A stretch of DNA of 64,000 nt from Solicoccozyma terricola. Lineage: Eukaryota; Basidiomycota; Tremellomycetes; Filobasidiales; Piskurozymaceae. The stretch covers positions 556,287 through 620,286 of the forward strand of contig BCLD01000012.1 in NCBI GenBank assembly GCA_001600875.1. Direction: 5' to 3'. The position numbers and the translations under genes are program-made. Shown here piece after piece: positions 33,589-47,810 of this stretch (within the stretch, counting starts at the first letter, position 1; the number at the start of each line of letters is the position of its first letter). The notes under the pieces are model-generated. The model was not told where the DNA came from. It worked only from the letters and a program-made list of their open reading frames with translations, and made no database searches.

Positions 33589-33973
33589 AACAAGAAGAGG
33601 TGGACGAGCGAGCTGAGCTGTTCTACACCCTCGGAAAGACAATTGGGATTCAGTGGCAAGATGATGCTGTGGTCATAAAGTCGCTGATAGGGTTGATGTC
33701 GTTGACGTCGTTGGAGTCATTGATGTCGTTGCTCATGCCGACTACGACCAAGTCTCTGTTGAACAACGTTGACGAATCGCGGGCAAAGTAAGCCGTCACC
33801 CTCTCCAACAAGGCTATCCATCGTGCAAGTCGGTCGTTCATGCCATATATTCCTGACGTTTCAGCTACAAGAGTAAGAGAGAAGAGGAGCAGAGTGGGGG
33901 GAAGGACCACACCCGCGTTGTTACGATAGCGACACATCATAGGTTCAAATTCTAATTGTCATCCCTTAGAGCC
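33589..33973. other. Intergenic region, clathrin 3' end and WAPL leader
   Basis: 385 bp. A short degenerate repeat, GTCGTTG(A/G) and variants, runs at about 33692-33735. No gene is seen. WAPL starts on its right-to-left side and the clathrin gene ends into it. Confidence 0.45.
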
Positions 33974-36900
33974 CTAGTAGAACCCAGTCGGTTGAGGCAT
34001 CATTCCCGTATTCATCCCGTTCATCATCCCGCCGTTAGGCATACCAGTCCCCTGCGTCAGCATCAGTCGAGAACCGAAGCCTGCTCCAAGCATGGGCGCG
34101 GACTCTTCTTGTTGCTCTTTGGCCGTCGACTTGGTCTTGAGTTCTTTGAGCTCCTTTTCAAGGTTGGTGAGCTAGAGCGTTGCAATGGGGTTAGCCGTCC
34201 GACGTTACATCACGCCCGGGCACCAGAAGTATCTCACCTTTGTAAGCTGATCCCGCTGTACTTGGAGATTGTACGGGAAGGCAAAGTCGTTCAGACCATG
34301 TCGCCATGACTGTAATAGCCGCATTACTCAGTCTCACAATCACCCATTTTCAGAAAAGTCACCTGCTTACCAGCTCAGCCACAACATCAGCTCGCAACAG
34401 ATCGAAGCAGACGTAGAGCGATGCAGCGAAGCAGTCCTTGTTGCCAATGTCAACAAAGTATGATAGCAGTTCCTCGGCAACTGGAGTATCGTTCGATACG
34501 GCCGCTGTCTCCATGGCGTCCTTGAAAAGCTTGTCCTGCTTCGAAAGGGAAATGGATTCTTCCCATCGGGAGTTTTTCTGTGATGCCGGAAGGCGGTAAA
34601 TCATCCCAAGATTTAGAAAAGACACAATTTTCTCCACCCACCTTGTACAAATGCGCAGCCAGCCTCCTGAACTCCAAAAGCTCATGCCTCTCCAACCTCC
34701 CTGCCAACTTGAGGTTATCGAAGTTGTCGAAATTGTCAATCGAGTCCCTCAATGTCTTGTAGTCCTCCTCCTCGATCAACAGGTCATTGTAAGCATCGTT
34801 GACAGCCTCAATGTTATGATGTTGCACAGAGATGAGGTACTTCTTGATGAGAGGGACGTTGTCGTTGTCTTCGCGTTGGAACATGCGGACAACACGGGTG
34901 TGGTCGATACGTGGGCTGAGTGAGGTGAGAAGGTCGGTAAGGAGGGTGGGTTGTTCTTGAAGGTAGAACGTGAGGGCCTGGATTGGGGGCCGGAATCAGC
35001 AAACGGATCCACGTTGCACCGAGCTTTCTCCACTCACCTTGTAGTAAATCTCGATGTTGGCAACCTTGACTACAACTTCCTTGAATTGAGTGTGGTCCCA
35101 TGCATCAGCAGACCTCTCCATCATGGCCTTCGGCGGAGACGTAGAACATAGGTCAGTATCAAACCAAACGATTAACAGGCCACTCTGACTCACCAAAGCA
35201 GCGTTGTCAAACTCGTCTGCGCATCAGCATCACGAGTCAGCTCGAAGCTCAGCTCATCAGATGTCCCCACTTCACTTACCGTACTTGACATACAAGAACA
35301 CCAATTCGGACCAGAGGTGAGCTTGCTCGGCGGCCTTGATCACCTTTGGGATATTGATTCGGCTCCAGAAGAGCTTTAGGTGTTCCATGAGCTTATCTGG
35401 GCGGTACTTCGCATAAAGAATGCTGAGCTCGGTGAACATTCCCATGTGAGCACGCTCGAGACCGAGACCGGCCTCCATCAACGAGATGATCTCGTCAAAG
35501 TAGCCGTTCTTCTCGTAAAGTTTGAGAAGGGACTGCAGTTCTTCAGCGTGCACGATCAGGTTGAGACCACAGATCTGGGCAAGACGGAACTCCTTCTTAT
35601 CAACACAAGCGGCATTGACCTGCTTCCAGACTTGGGTGTTGCCGGCTTTTCGGGCAGCATCAACAGCAGCCTGGTTTTCGCCGAGGTAGATCAAAGTGGT
35701 AGCCAATCGAGCCCAGTTCGAGATGCTGGAGAAGAGCAGCTTGGACGCTTGGTAGAGCTCGTCCTCGAAACATTTCTCTCCGACCTCGAGAATATCCGCA
35801 ACGTTGGTCATCGACAGGAACTCCTCCATGTCATGCAAACGATCGGTCTTGGCGTAAGCGTAGGCGAGCTCAGTGTCAATCTTGGGCTCTCGGGCGGTCT
35901 TTCGAGCCATTTGCAAGTACCGAACAAGATCATCGTGCTTGCCAGCTCGGTTGGCAATCTCGATGACCTCCATAAAGTTGGAGGGATCCTCGGCCTTGAT
36001 GTAAGAGTCGATGGCATCCTTGACACGGAGACCGTCAAGTTGAGCCTTACCTAGGCGTGACCAGACTTCCGGCTTGTTGACCTTGTTGGCGTAGGCGAAG
36101 CCTCGGTCGATGCTGACAACATGCTCCACCAAGACATTCATGGCCTCGGTATGCTGTTCATGCTTCTGGTAGATAGTCAACGCCTCTTCGTAAAGGCCAG
36201 CCTCAATCGCAATCCTGGCGATCTCATTCGAGTCGTAACCACTGAGACGGTTGATGTAACCAATGACCTTCCCTTTATCGGACCGAATCGCGGTCAAGAA
36301 CAACAGGTTCTGCAAACTCTTGTTGTCGCTGAATGGCGAAGGTTCAATGATGATTTTCTCCAACAGCTCGATTAGCTGCATAGGAAGGTTGTTCGCCATG
36401 AACGCTTTGACGGTGACCGAGACATCGTCCGGATCGGTACACTCCGGGATTGCAGTGGACACAACCTGGTCGACCAATTGACGGCGGTGGATGCTCTCCG
36501 GGTCGAGAACCTGGTTCCAGAGCTCGAGCTCGCGGCGCTTCACCAAGTAGCGTGCCTGATGTTTGTACATCTGGTTCTCGTTCGTGATGTTGATGAGCTC
36601 ATCGTCGCAGAGACCTTTCGCGTAAGCGATGTAGGCGAGGTAAGGGTCGCGCTTCTCGCAGTACTTTCCGACGACGAGGGGTTCGTAGATCTGGGGGTGG
36701 TCGCGAGATCAGCTCTCGACCGACCGTGAGAAGTCAATTGGTCTCACTTACGTTGTTCTCCTTGAGGAATGCCTCTGGGTTATTATTTGAGTCGATGGCG
36801 ATCTTGGCAACGGCGTTGTAGATAGCCGGTTCAGTCTGACCCTGCTGGATGCGGCTCTCCAACCATGGCAGGATGAGCTTCAGTCGGTTTCGCTTCTCGA

Positions 36901-39900
36901 CCTCGTCAACAAGCTCATCGATTGGGAATGTACCGGTGACCGAGTTGAGCAAGTTCTTTATCGTGGTCTCGTCGCAATCCACATCGAGAAGACCTCCGAT
37001 CACCTGAGGAGTTCTAGCCGAGTTGACACGCTGAACATAAACCTCGATGAAATTCGTCAACGAATTCTGGTAGAGGTAGAGGACCAGGTCATGCACGAAG
37101 TCGAAACGGTCGCAAACAATGATGAGAGGAAGCTGATCGGCGAGCTTTGCCTCCTTGAGGAAGTTCTTGACTTTCTCTGGGTTGTAAAAGTTGCTCTCTC
37201 TGCAGATGCGTTCCACCTCGCGGATTTGGCCAGTACGAGTAGCGGCCTGAATGTACTTGAAATGCACTTCAGGGTCCTCACTAACGTTGACAACGGAACC
37301 GAGGTAGTAATAGAGACCTGTCAGGGAAGAACAATCTGCATAAGCAATGGGAATTGCCCGGACTCGTACTGCAGACATACCGTCGAAGGTCTTGTACTGC
37401 TCGAACATTTCAATGAGCTTCACGGGGCCGAGGAGGTCGGAGTACTTCGTGGCGATCTGAACGACCACCTGCAAGTTCTGTCTCATGTTAACCTTCAGCA
37501 TCTCATGGAGACAGCTCATGGACTGCTCGACTGTCAACTTGGCGAAGTATCCAACAAGCCAGTCTGCGTTGAAAAGGTTGGTATGTACGACGACTCGCTT
37601 GATGTCACTGATGTCCTCGTAGTGTTCAAGGGCTCGCTGCAACAGACCAGCTTTCTCGCACAAGTTGGCGATTCTTGGACGATCGTAGTGCGTGAACATT
37701 TCGTTACCCAAGATTGCATCGGCTACCTGAGGAGCGTTAATAAGGTTCATTTCCAAGAGCCGCGTTTGCAGAGGGCCCTCCTCGGGCTTGTTGTCCTTGA
37801 GAGCATCGAGGAGGAACGAGGTGGTCTGCTGAATCATGTTCTGACTCATAAAGATGTCGACAACCTGCGAAATGCATACTCAGCAGCCCATCCTTCTCAT
37901 TATAGAGGTAAGTATTGCGTTCTGGAAACTCACTCGGTTGACATCAATCAGTGGGCCGTTTTCATCGTTGACTAGCTGCGTGGCGAACTCGGCAGCCTTA
38001 TCGGGATTGACACGCGTGATGTGCTGGAGCAAAACTCCATAGTCGGGAGTATACCCAACTTTCTTCGAGTAGAGCAAGATCTTATCGAATTGACCTTGCT
38101 CCGCGAAGCAAGCCACGACTTTGTTGGGGACGTGAGCGCGTAGGTAGATGGAGAGCGCGAGGTTGTTATCAACAGGCTGCACCAAGTTACCGAGCTCTTC
38201 GCTGCAGTCGAGCTGTATAGGACTTGACGGTCAGGTTTTGCTGTTGACAGTGTAAAATGGTCGTACGCACCTTGTTCTCCTTCAGCCACTTTTCCAACAG
38301 CTCCTTCTTGTTCTGCAACAAGACAGGTCGAGCGAGCTCCAACGTCTCTGTCTTGTTGAGATCGCCCTTCTCCAACAAGATACCAAAGTATTGCAAAATA
38401 GGACTAAGGGTGCCCTGGACGACCGGAACTTGCTTGAACCTCTCAATCGTTTGAGGTGTTCGCAAGATACCCTGCGGCGAGTTAGCGGCGATCTTGGCTG
38501 CCTCCCCGTATTGTCCAGATGCAAATAGCTGCTGGAATTGCTGGATGTAAAGGTCCTCTGCGCCGGGAAGATTGGCGCGCGATGCTATCCGGATTGCAAG
38601 AGACGTCTCGTTGAGTGCACCTGGATCAGAGGATCAAGGGTTTTCAGCCCTAACAAATGTACTCTGAATTGAGACCGTGTCTGCTCACTCATGATGTATG
38701 GGACGACATTCGCCTCATCCAAGCTAACACTCAACACCTGACCCTTCTTGTTAACCCCGATAATACCACCCGTCGCCGTATAATCGGCTGTCGCAAAGAT
38801 GGTATCCCCACTGATCCTATTCATGTACAGACATTTCCCGCTCTCGAGATCATAAAGATGGATGAAGCCGTACTTTGTAACCAAGTAAATGATACCGTGC
38901 TTTTGCGAGATTTGCATGGCAACTGGGAAATCGTTTGTAGCTTCGGCGGGGAAGAAGATCTCTGTAGCTTTCTTCGAGAAAGGCGGATTGGGCGCGGTGT
39001 GATCTATCTCGACGATATGTAGCTGGGAGAAAAAGCAAGTAAGAATAAGAAGTGTCAAAACATTTATTTTTGTCCAGTACTGCAAACCGTCCTCCACACA
39101 CACTCACCTTGGCACCAGCCGCAGTCCTAACGGCAAACGAAAACAACTTGGTATCCACCGAGGCACCCTCTTGTCTCAAAGTGCTAAACGCCGCCGCGTG
39201 ACCTTCAATAGGTTGAGAAACTCCCCTCGAAACGCTATATAATTGCATCGCACCCTTGATCCTAAAAGCTCCAGGTGCATTGTTTGGTAGAATACCAATG
39301 AGAACCATCCAGTTTCCATCAGGTGAGGACTTGTAGTTGATGATCTGAGCTCCTTCGAGAGACGCATGACGGTCAAAGATCTAACCGGTCGCGAGAAGAG
39401 ATCCGTCAGAGATCAGCCAATTCATTCGGAGAAGAGTGACATGATTTAATATACCTTCTTTGGAGCGGTTTGTCCACCCATTGCATCCCAGTGAGCGACA
39501 CTCCGATCCATAACCAGACCAATTTGAGTATCGTTGATCCACTTCCAAAAAGTAACGTCCTCATCGCATAGATGGGAGGAAAGTTTCTGTTTGGTTGCCA
39601 AGTTGAAGGTTTGGAGTTGTCGACCGGCTAAGGATGTTGTTATGGATTTCGTTCTGAGCACTGACGCGGCATTGGTGACGGTAGTGGTCGTCGCCAAACT
39701 CACCCTTCAATGCAATGACCTTTTGGTTCGGATGCATGATCGCTGAATCAGCCGTGACTGTAGAGCGCGGGCACCATTGACAAAACAGCCATTAGCGCAC
39801 CCCATTCTGCGCAAGTCGCCAAAGACACGACGATCCAAACTCACTCGGCCGTCGTAGTACATTATTGGCATCACTGAGGTCAACGATGACTACTTGGTTT

Positions 39901-40333
39901 TGATCACCGACTCGCTCTCGGCTGTTGCGCATGAAACAAGAGAGTTATAGATCGGTATATGTGACAAGGTGGAGGAAGGGTAGGAAGGAAAATGTAGGTA
40001 AAGACGTACATGCAGACGTAGTGATCACTCTCCAAAGTACATGTTGCGTGGGAGATGGAATCGAGCTGAATTCCAACGTTGGTGAGCTGTTTAGGATATT
40101 TGCAGAATAGAGAGGAGAAGAGAATTCGTGGAAAAGTGTCAATTTGCGAAACAATGCGAGAACAAGGCTGTGATGGGAGTTCGTAAATGGTAAGATGTGG
40201 AGATGGGAGCTCACCTGCAAGTGCTCCGAGAACTAGGATGACAGAACCAAGAGTAGAGATAGCGTCAGATGAGAATTCCGGAAGCCATTGAAGCTGAGCC
40301 ACCACTCACGGTGATGGGTTTGATGTCAGACAT
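33974..40333 (-). CDS. CHC1: Clathrin heavy chain
   Basis: A long gene of about 12 exons covering the whole family length (~1,680 residues). The start gives MSDIKPIT. The N-terminal beta-propeller includes [19 protein letters not shown] and the [10 protein letters not shown] strand. The middle and leg hold long uninterrupted stretches of clathrin repeats, for example [17 protein letters not shown] and [17 protein letters not shown] helices. The C-terminal trimerisation region ends with a Met/Gly/Pro/Gln-rich tail and GFY. Exon 2 is only 18 nt (40232-40215) and encodes FSEHLQ; its loss would break the first propeller blade. The protein coats vesicles at the plasma membrane, Golgi and endosomes. 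The gene diverges from RPT4. Confidence 0.97.
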
Positions 40334-40740
40334 GACGAGTAAGTCCCAACCGTCTGAATGAAGATAACCCCCAATGTAATGACTACTACTCCGTTCCTAT
40401 TTGTTGTTTCCAGGAAAAAGGCGGATGGAGTATTCGAAAGATATACACGAGGACCGATAGAGATGGGTGTTGACTTGGATGACCAGGTGTATTGTTGGGA
40501 TAGGGTGGTAGTGTGAGGATGAGATATGGGGGGGAGTTGAGCGGGTTGTACGGGCAATGTGACGCGTGGCTGGCTGAGTCTGGCATGACCCCGGGGGGAG
40601 GGAGGCAGCGAGAGTGACGCAAGACTCAGCAGGGCAGGGACATGCGGGACTCAATCGCTCAGCAGGGACTCGCGTCGATGTAGCACACACACCTCAGCGG
40701 CCAGACCCATATCCATACACACACCTCCACACCGCTCACC
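40334..40740. promoter_or_regulatory. Divergent promoter of clathrin heavy chain and RPT4
   Basis: 407 bp between two start codons. It has a GGGGGGAG-type tract near 40528-40600 and a repeated TCAGCAGGG/CAGCAGGGAC around 40627-40670. No proteasome PACE element was recognised. Confidence 0.45.
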
Positions 40741-42778
<2,038 letters not shown>

Positions 42779-42973
42779 ACGAAATGACTTGTAGATTCAG
42801 CACCTTATGACATGAGTGGTAATAATGAGCCTGTTCGCCCTGTGATTCGATGAGAATAGGGGAGCACAGTTTCGCGACGTGGCATAAAAATTATAGGAAT
42901 TACTACAAATCATAAGTGAGACAAGGCAGTACAAGATAGCAGTGGGAGCAGGCCGGTTGGCCAAAATCGTATC

Positions 42974-45900
42974 TCAGTGATCAGTTAACCTTCTCTCCCC
43001 ACCAGTCTTGCCTGCACGCAGGCTCGAGGAACTCGTCACTCGTCGAAGATTGCTGCCTGAAATGTCCCCGTTGGCAAGCCCGGAGACATCCTCGAAACTG
43101 TCGAAGGAGCGAATAAGGTCTTTGACAGATGGAGTGTGGCTTTGACTGCTTCCTTGGCTAAGGCGGATCGGAGCCTTGGCGGCTGCCTTGACGGGGATTG
43201 GAATGGGTCTGGTGGCTGTAGTAGGGTTTGTGCCAGGAAAGAGAGCCTTGATAGCTTGCGAATGTTGTGAAGTTGCGGATTGCGTTGTGAAGCTCGGAAC
43301 GACGACCAATGAGCGAGTTGTTGGCACACTCTGAAGAGTGGCCGTCCCAACTTGGCGCATCTGAGGTGGAGGATCAATTGTAGAGTCCGGATCGCGGCTA
43401 CTGGTCTTAGCAGGGACCAGAGGCAGTGACCTGGAGACCGTTGGAGACGAGAGCATGGACAAAGACGGTCGGGGCAGATGGCTCTGCAGACCTTTGAAGA
43501 AGCTCGTCAAACGGTTTGCGGTGGTCGATCCTGCGAGAACGGCGTTGTTCGGCGTTTCGAGGACGTCGTCTTCATCGTCTTCGGTGCGAGCTCGCTTGCA
43601 CGGACGGTTTGGATTTTCTTCCGCTCTTCCAGATTGCGAAGATGAGGCTGTTTGGGGTAGTCCTGGGTCTTCTGCTATTCTTCTTCCTAAAGCTTGGATT
43701 CGCATCACCAGGATCGATCTGTGAACAAGCAAACATTCATACATCAGCCAGCGCGTCGCACATGTAATTTCTTGACCAACTCACCTTCCCCACTCTCCCC
43801 TCAGATCCTCCTCCGCAAGGCCCTTCATGTGCATGAATGTATCGATGATGATGTCCGGGTCCGCGGAAGCTTTGGGTGCTGACTTCTCGAGCACAGACCT
43901 CTGGGGTAATTTGCTGAAACGACGCTCCGTACGCCTATACGCCTTCTCGAGTTCTCGCCAATCATTCGGCTTCCAAGGCTTATCATGCGCCTTCGGAGGT
44001 GTGACTGGGTAGGCAATACCAGATTTCATTGGCGAGGATCTGTTGTTGCGTCGAGTAGATGGTGGCAAAGCACCAGGCATCTCCAACAACGATCCCGCAG
44101 ATGATGGACGCCGAGACCCGCCGCCGGGCGGCGTTGTTGGCACTGGTCCAATGGCAAGGTCAAGCTCTGCTTCATGCAGCATCTCCGCTAGGCTCATTCG
44201 TTTCTTCCCGACTGCGGATTGTCTGGCAATGCGGGGCCCAGTTGCTGTTAGGCTAATACGATTGCTTGCGACAGACTTGCGGGGCGTCGTTGCGACTGGG
44301 ATCGCGTAGCCATGTTCGATGTAGTTGTAATTCTGAGCAAATTAAGGCTGATCAGCGTTGGCAACTCCCTATCGTCCTCTGAAACTCACCATCTTTAAGA
44401 TGGCAGCAGCTCTTGCAGCGGCAGCCGGGTCACGACTGTAGACCTCAACAACTGACTGATCCGCACATGGGTCATCGTCCTCATCGTCCGAGGATTCGTA
44501 TGCTCGTACTCTGATTGACTGACCGGTCGATCGCACAGGATTGTCGAGGGTCTGTGTACCTTCCGCTGTACTGGTAGACAAACGACTCCTTTCTTTGAGC
44601 TGCTGCAATACTACCTGCATCACTCCGGATGGCTGCTGATTGCGAGGGGGCTTTTCTTCTATTGGATATATCCGATCATTCTCAGTCTTCTCGGGCGCAA
44701 TTTCACTCTTATGGATCGAGCTCATCTGCTGGTCAGACGCAGGATAGATCTTGGAAGTTGATGGGGGTTGCTGGGCTTGAAGGTCAGGCACTGTAGCCCG
44801 ATCAGTCTTCTCTGAGGGGCTGAGGGGCTCCGCTGGTGATTTGGAGGCAGAATCTCCCTGATTTGCCGAGTGTGCAGCAACATCTGGGGATCGAGAGAAG
44901 TTTTGTGACTCCAGGCTGTGGTTGCCGCTTCGAGCGTTCCTTCTGTCGTAGATTGGGCTAATCACAGCTGCATGCGCATGGTGACTTAGAGATGGAGGAG
45001 CTGAAGTCGTCGGTGACTTAACATTATCCGTTACTGCCCACAACCCATATTCTTCGGGCTCGACCTTCACTGTAGTGACAGAAAGGCGCACTACCACTGT
45101 GCTTCTCGGAGGCTCTTCGATCGTGTTTGATTCTTCCATCGATCTCTCGAGAGCGTCGTTCCCAGTAGATTGATCTTCTTCCGATTCTTCTTCCGATTCT
45201 TCGTCGCATGCCGCCTTATCGTCGGCGGACGCTGATGTAGAACGTTCCGTCTCCTCGTCGGTGTCCCTTGCCTGTTGTTGGGCGGGGTTGGAAGGCGATA
45301 GCATGACAGCATCTTGAGATGCTTCCTCAGAGTTAGACTCTAGGTCGTTTTCGTCTTCTTCCAAAACAGGCGAGGACTTTGACTGCACGGCTGCAGTCTT
45401 CGGTGCAGGAGAAACACTGTCTCGCTCGTTCATGAGCCATTCGTCCGCGGCCATCCACTGATCTGAATGCTCCTGGCCGACGTCACTAAAGTCGACCGTT
45501 TGTTGTCGAACAGGCGGCTGAGGAAAATCGGCATCCTGGGACGTTGGAAGACGTCGCTCTTCTTCGTGCTCTTGACTTGACTCCTCTTCTTGCCCTTGCT
45601 CATCTTCAGGAATAAATTCCCATTGCTGTGCCTCTTGCACTACAGGTTCGTCGTCAGAGCAATTTCCGGAGGCGTGTTCAAGCGCCAAGTCTTTTGTTTG
45701 GATTTGGATTTCAGGATCGGCCACGTCCTCCGCCGAAGTATCCCGAGTCCGCGTTTCCGCCCCGTAGGAAGAATTGTGACCATGACGCTCCACCTCTGTC
45801 CCCTGAGCTGATGCCGTGGCTTTGGCGTTTGCCAAAGCCTTCCCGAGCAAGACAGGTAGTGCGGTCGACTTTGACCGATTCCCAGAGCCAGGTATCAAAT

Positions 45901-47406
45901 TGGGCCGCGATGGACTCGGAGAGATCATCGAGTTGTCATAAGCAGGTGGAACGACCGACGTGGACCTAGAAGCTTTCCGAGCGGCTAGTTTTCGTTCGCT
46001 GGGGGAAGGGCTGTCCGCCCCGGGACTGGTCATGGAGACGTCCCTCATGTCTCTGTGACGACGAGGTGTCATTTGAGACGCGAGGGGTAGCGACGGCGAG
46101 TTGTACTGATCCATCATCATGCTGAAATCCTGTGATTCGTTGGCACCGATTCTCCTTCTTGAAAGAGACTTTCGTCGGGACACGCTTCCCTTCAACAAGA
46201 GAGGATCATCTCCAGGACTGGTCGGTTCCGGAACATTTATCGTTCCTGCTCTTTTCGAGAGGTAATCGGGCGCAACTGATCTTCTTCTGCTTCTCCTGTC
46301 TATCCTACTTGATGTAGACTCATTCGAACCTATGGATCGCCTAGACGCCGGCTTGATGATAGACTTGCGTTGACGGACAGGTTTATCTGTGGCGGGAATA
46401 GGTCGAGCTTTCGTCCTCTGAGAACGAACTGGAGTTGCAGGGCCGGTGGCAAGGAATTCCGGCAAGCTGGCGGAGACACCCAACGTGGTCCGACGATACT
46501 TACGAATTCGAGGGTTCGGTGACTTGGATGGCGAAATCGAAATGCTGGAAGGTGAACCAGCAGTTCGACGCTTCGAGGACGTACGATTGGGAGTGATGGA
46601 TGATGCGATCGTTGGATCTCTGACTCTGAACAGACGAGAAGAGGACTCGGCGGCTGGTCGGGAGGGAAGACGTTCGTTTGACTTCGCAGGCATCTATGGT
46701 GGTGGATGTTGAGCACGCCTGGTCCATCTTGTTATATGACAGTGAGACTCACCCCATCCGGCTCTCGACTCCACGGCCTGAAACTCGGTACTTCAATCTC
46801 CCTCACAACGCTACTCCGAACGTTGGTTTCTTGAGATAGCTCCGGGGTTGGTGCCAGCTGCTGTCTTGCTGCGTCTCTGCCCATAGCTGCTGCTGTTTCG
46901 TCACCAATCGCTACATCACCCCAAGCACTCGCTAGCATTTCCTCGTCCGAATCGTCCAGGTGTTGAGGAGCCGTCGTCTGATCGCCTCGTACGGCTTGTT
47001 TGGTGAAGGTTGATGATGTGTTCCCTATGGTGTTTCTGGAACGTGGACTAGACACTGCGTCACCTCTTAGGCTGAGCGCACTTCTTGCGGAGGTGCGGGG
47101 AGATTCATTCGTGTACGTATCGGCGGCGAAGGTGATACTACGCTTGGGGACAGCTCGGGTCTTCTTCGTTGATGCGATGGCCGGTGGTGCGACGTTCTCT
47201 TGATCCGGAATTTGTGAGTGAAATGTCCTCTCGCCGAGTACTACCGTCTCTTCCAGAGTGGACTCCTGTACGAACAACAATCTCTCCCTTACTGAAAATG
47301 CCTTTGTATGCGCTGAAGTTTGTACTTTCTGTCGCCGACTCAGATGAGCGGAGGTCGGCGTACCCTGCGCATGGGAAGTACGGAGAGCTGGTGTGCCGAT
47401 GGCCAT
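42974..47406 (-). CDS. Large, mostly disordered fungal protein with a conserved C-terminal module
   Basis: Four exons (47406-46753, 46693-44390, 44332-43785, 43718-42974) join in frame to 1,416 residues. The frame break between 46753 and 46693 is an ordinary intron, so this is one gene rather than two. Most of the sequence is Ser/Pro/Arg/Glu-rich and probably disordered and nuclear. Local features are an N-terminal FSVRERLLFVQESTLEETVV, a short-repeat acidic region (SEEESEEDQS), KKRMSLAEMLHEAELDLA and a C-terminal module with KPWKPNDWRELEKAYRR, IIIDTFMHMKG and MRIQALGRR. The order of W-x-P-x-D-W, an aliphatic F-helix and an A-L-x-R-R helix looks like a conserved fungal domain, but I cannot name it and give no function. 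Confidence 0.72.
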
Positions 47407-47810
47407 TCCTGAGCAGGCCGACAACAACGACGAAGGCCGTTTGGGATTTCGGATTGGTTAGTGGAAACGACCCTGATCGGCGGGTCCTACGAGGTCGTCT
47501 TGAGAATGTGACTGGGAGGAGCTGGTGGGTGAGGATTCGGATTCGGATTCGGATTCGGATTTGGACTTCAGGGTTGACCCAAGACCTCGCAGGCTGGAGA
47601 CACCGAGCTACCAGAGGCTGATATAGAAGTAGGGAGAAGCAGGGCCGAGGTGGGTGTTGTGAGCCGTGACATATGTTAATGCTGCTGATGTTGTTGATAC
47701 CTCTACTCTGCCTCAAAGGTATGATATGATACGCCTGAACAATCAACAAACCCCGTTCGAAAGTATAAATCACGTGATATAGATAATACATCAACCATTA
47801 TCCGTCCCAT
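47407..47810. other. Intergenic region with a hexanucleotide repeat
   Basis: 404 bp upstream of the disordered-protein gene and downstream of the helicase stop. It contains four GGATTC units and a fifth GGATTT at 47533-47562. No gene is seen. Confidence 0.5.
47533..47562 (+). repeat. (GGATTC)4 GGATTT microsatellite
   Basis: Five head-to-tail hexamers, the last with one substitution, in the leader/promoter of the large disordered-protein gene. Confidence 0.9.

Noticed and set aside
34950..38040. Long + strand ORFs opposite the clathrin gene
   Set aside because: These are antisense shadows of highly conserved clathrin exons, with codon structure that follows the minus strand.
46694..46752. 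Two separate genes at 42974-46693 and 46753-47406
   Set aside because: The gap is a normal GTGAGT...TAG intron, and joining keeps phase 0 on both sides. One gene is the simpler reading.
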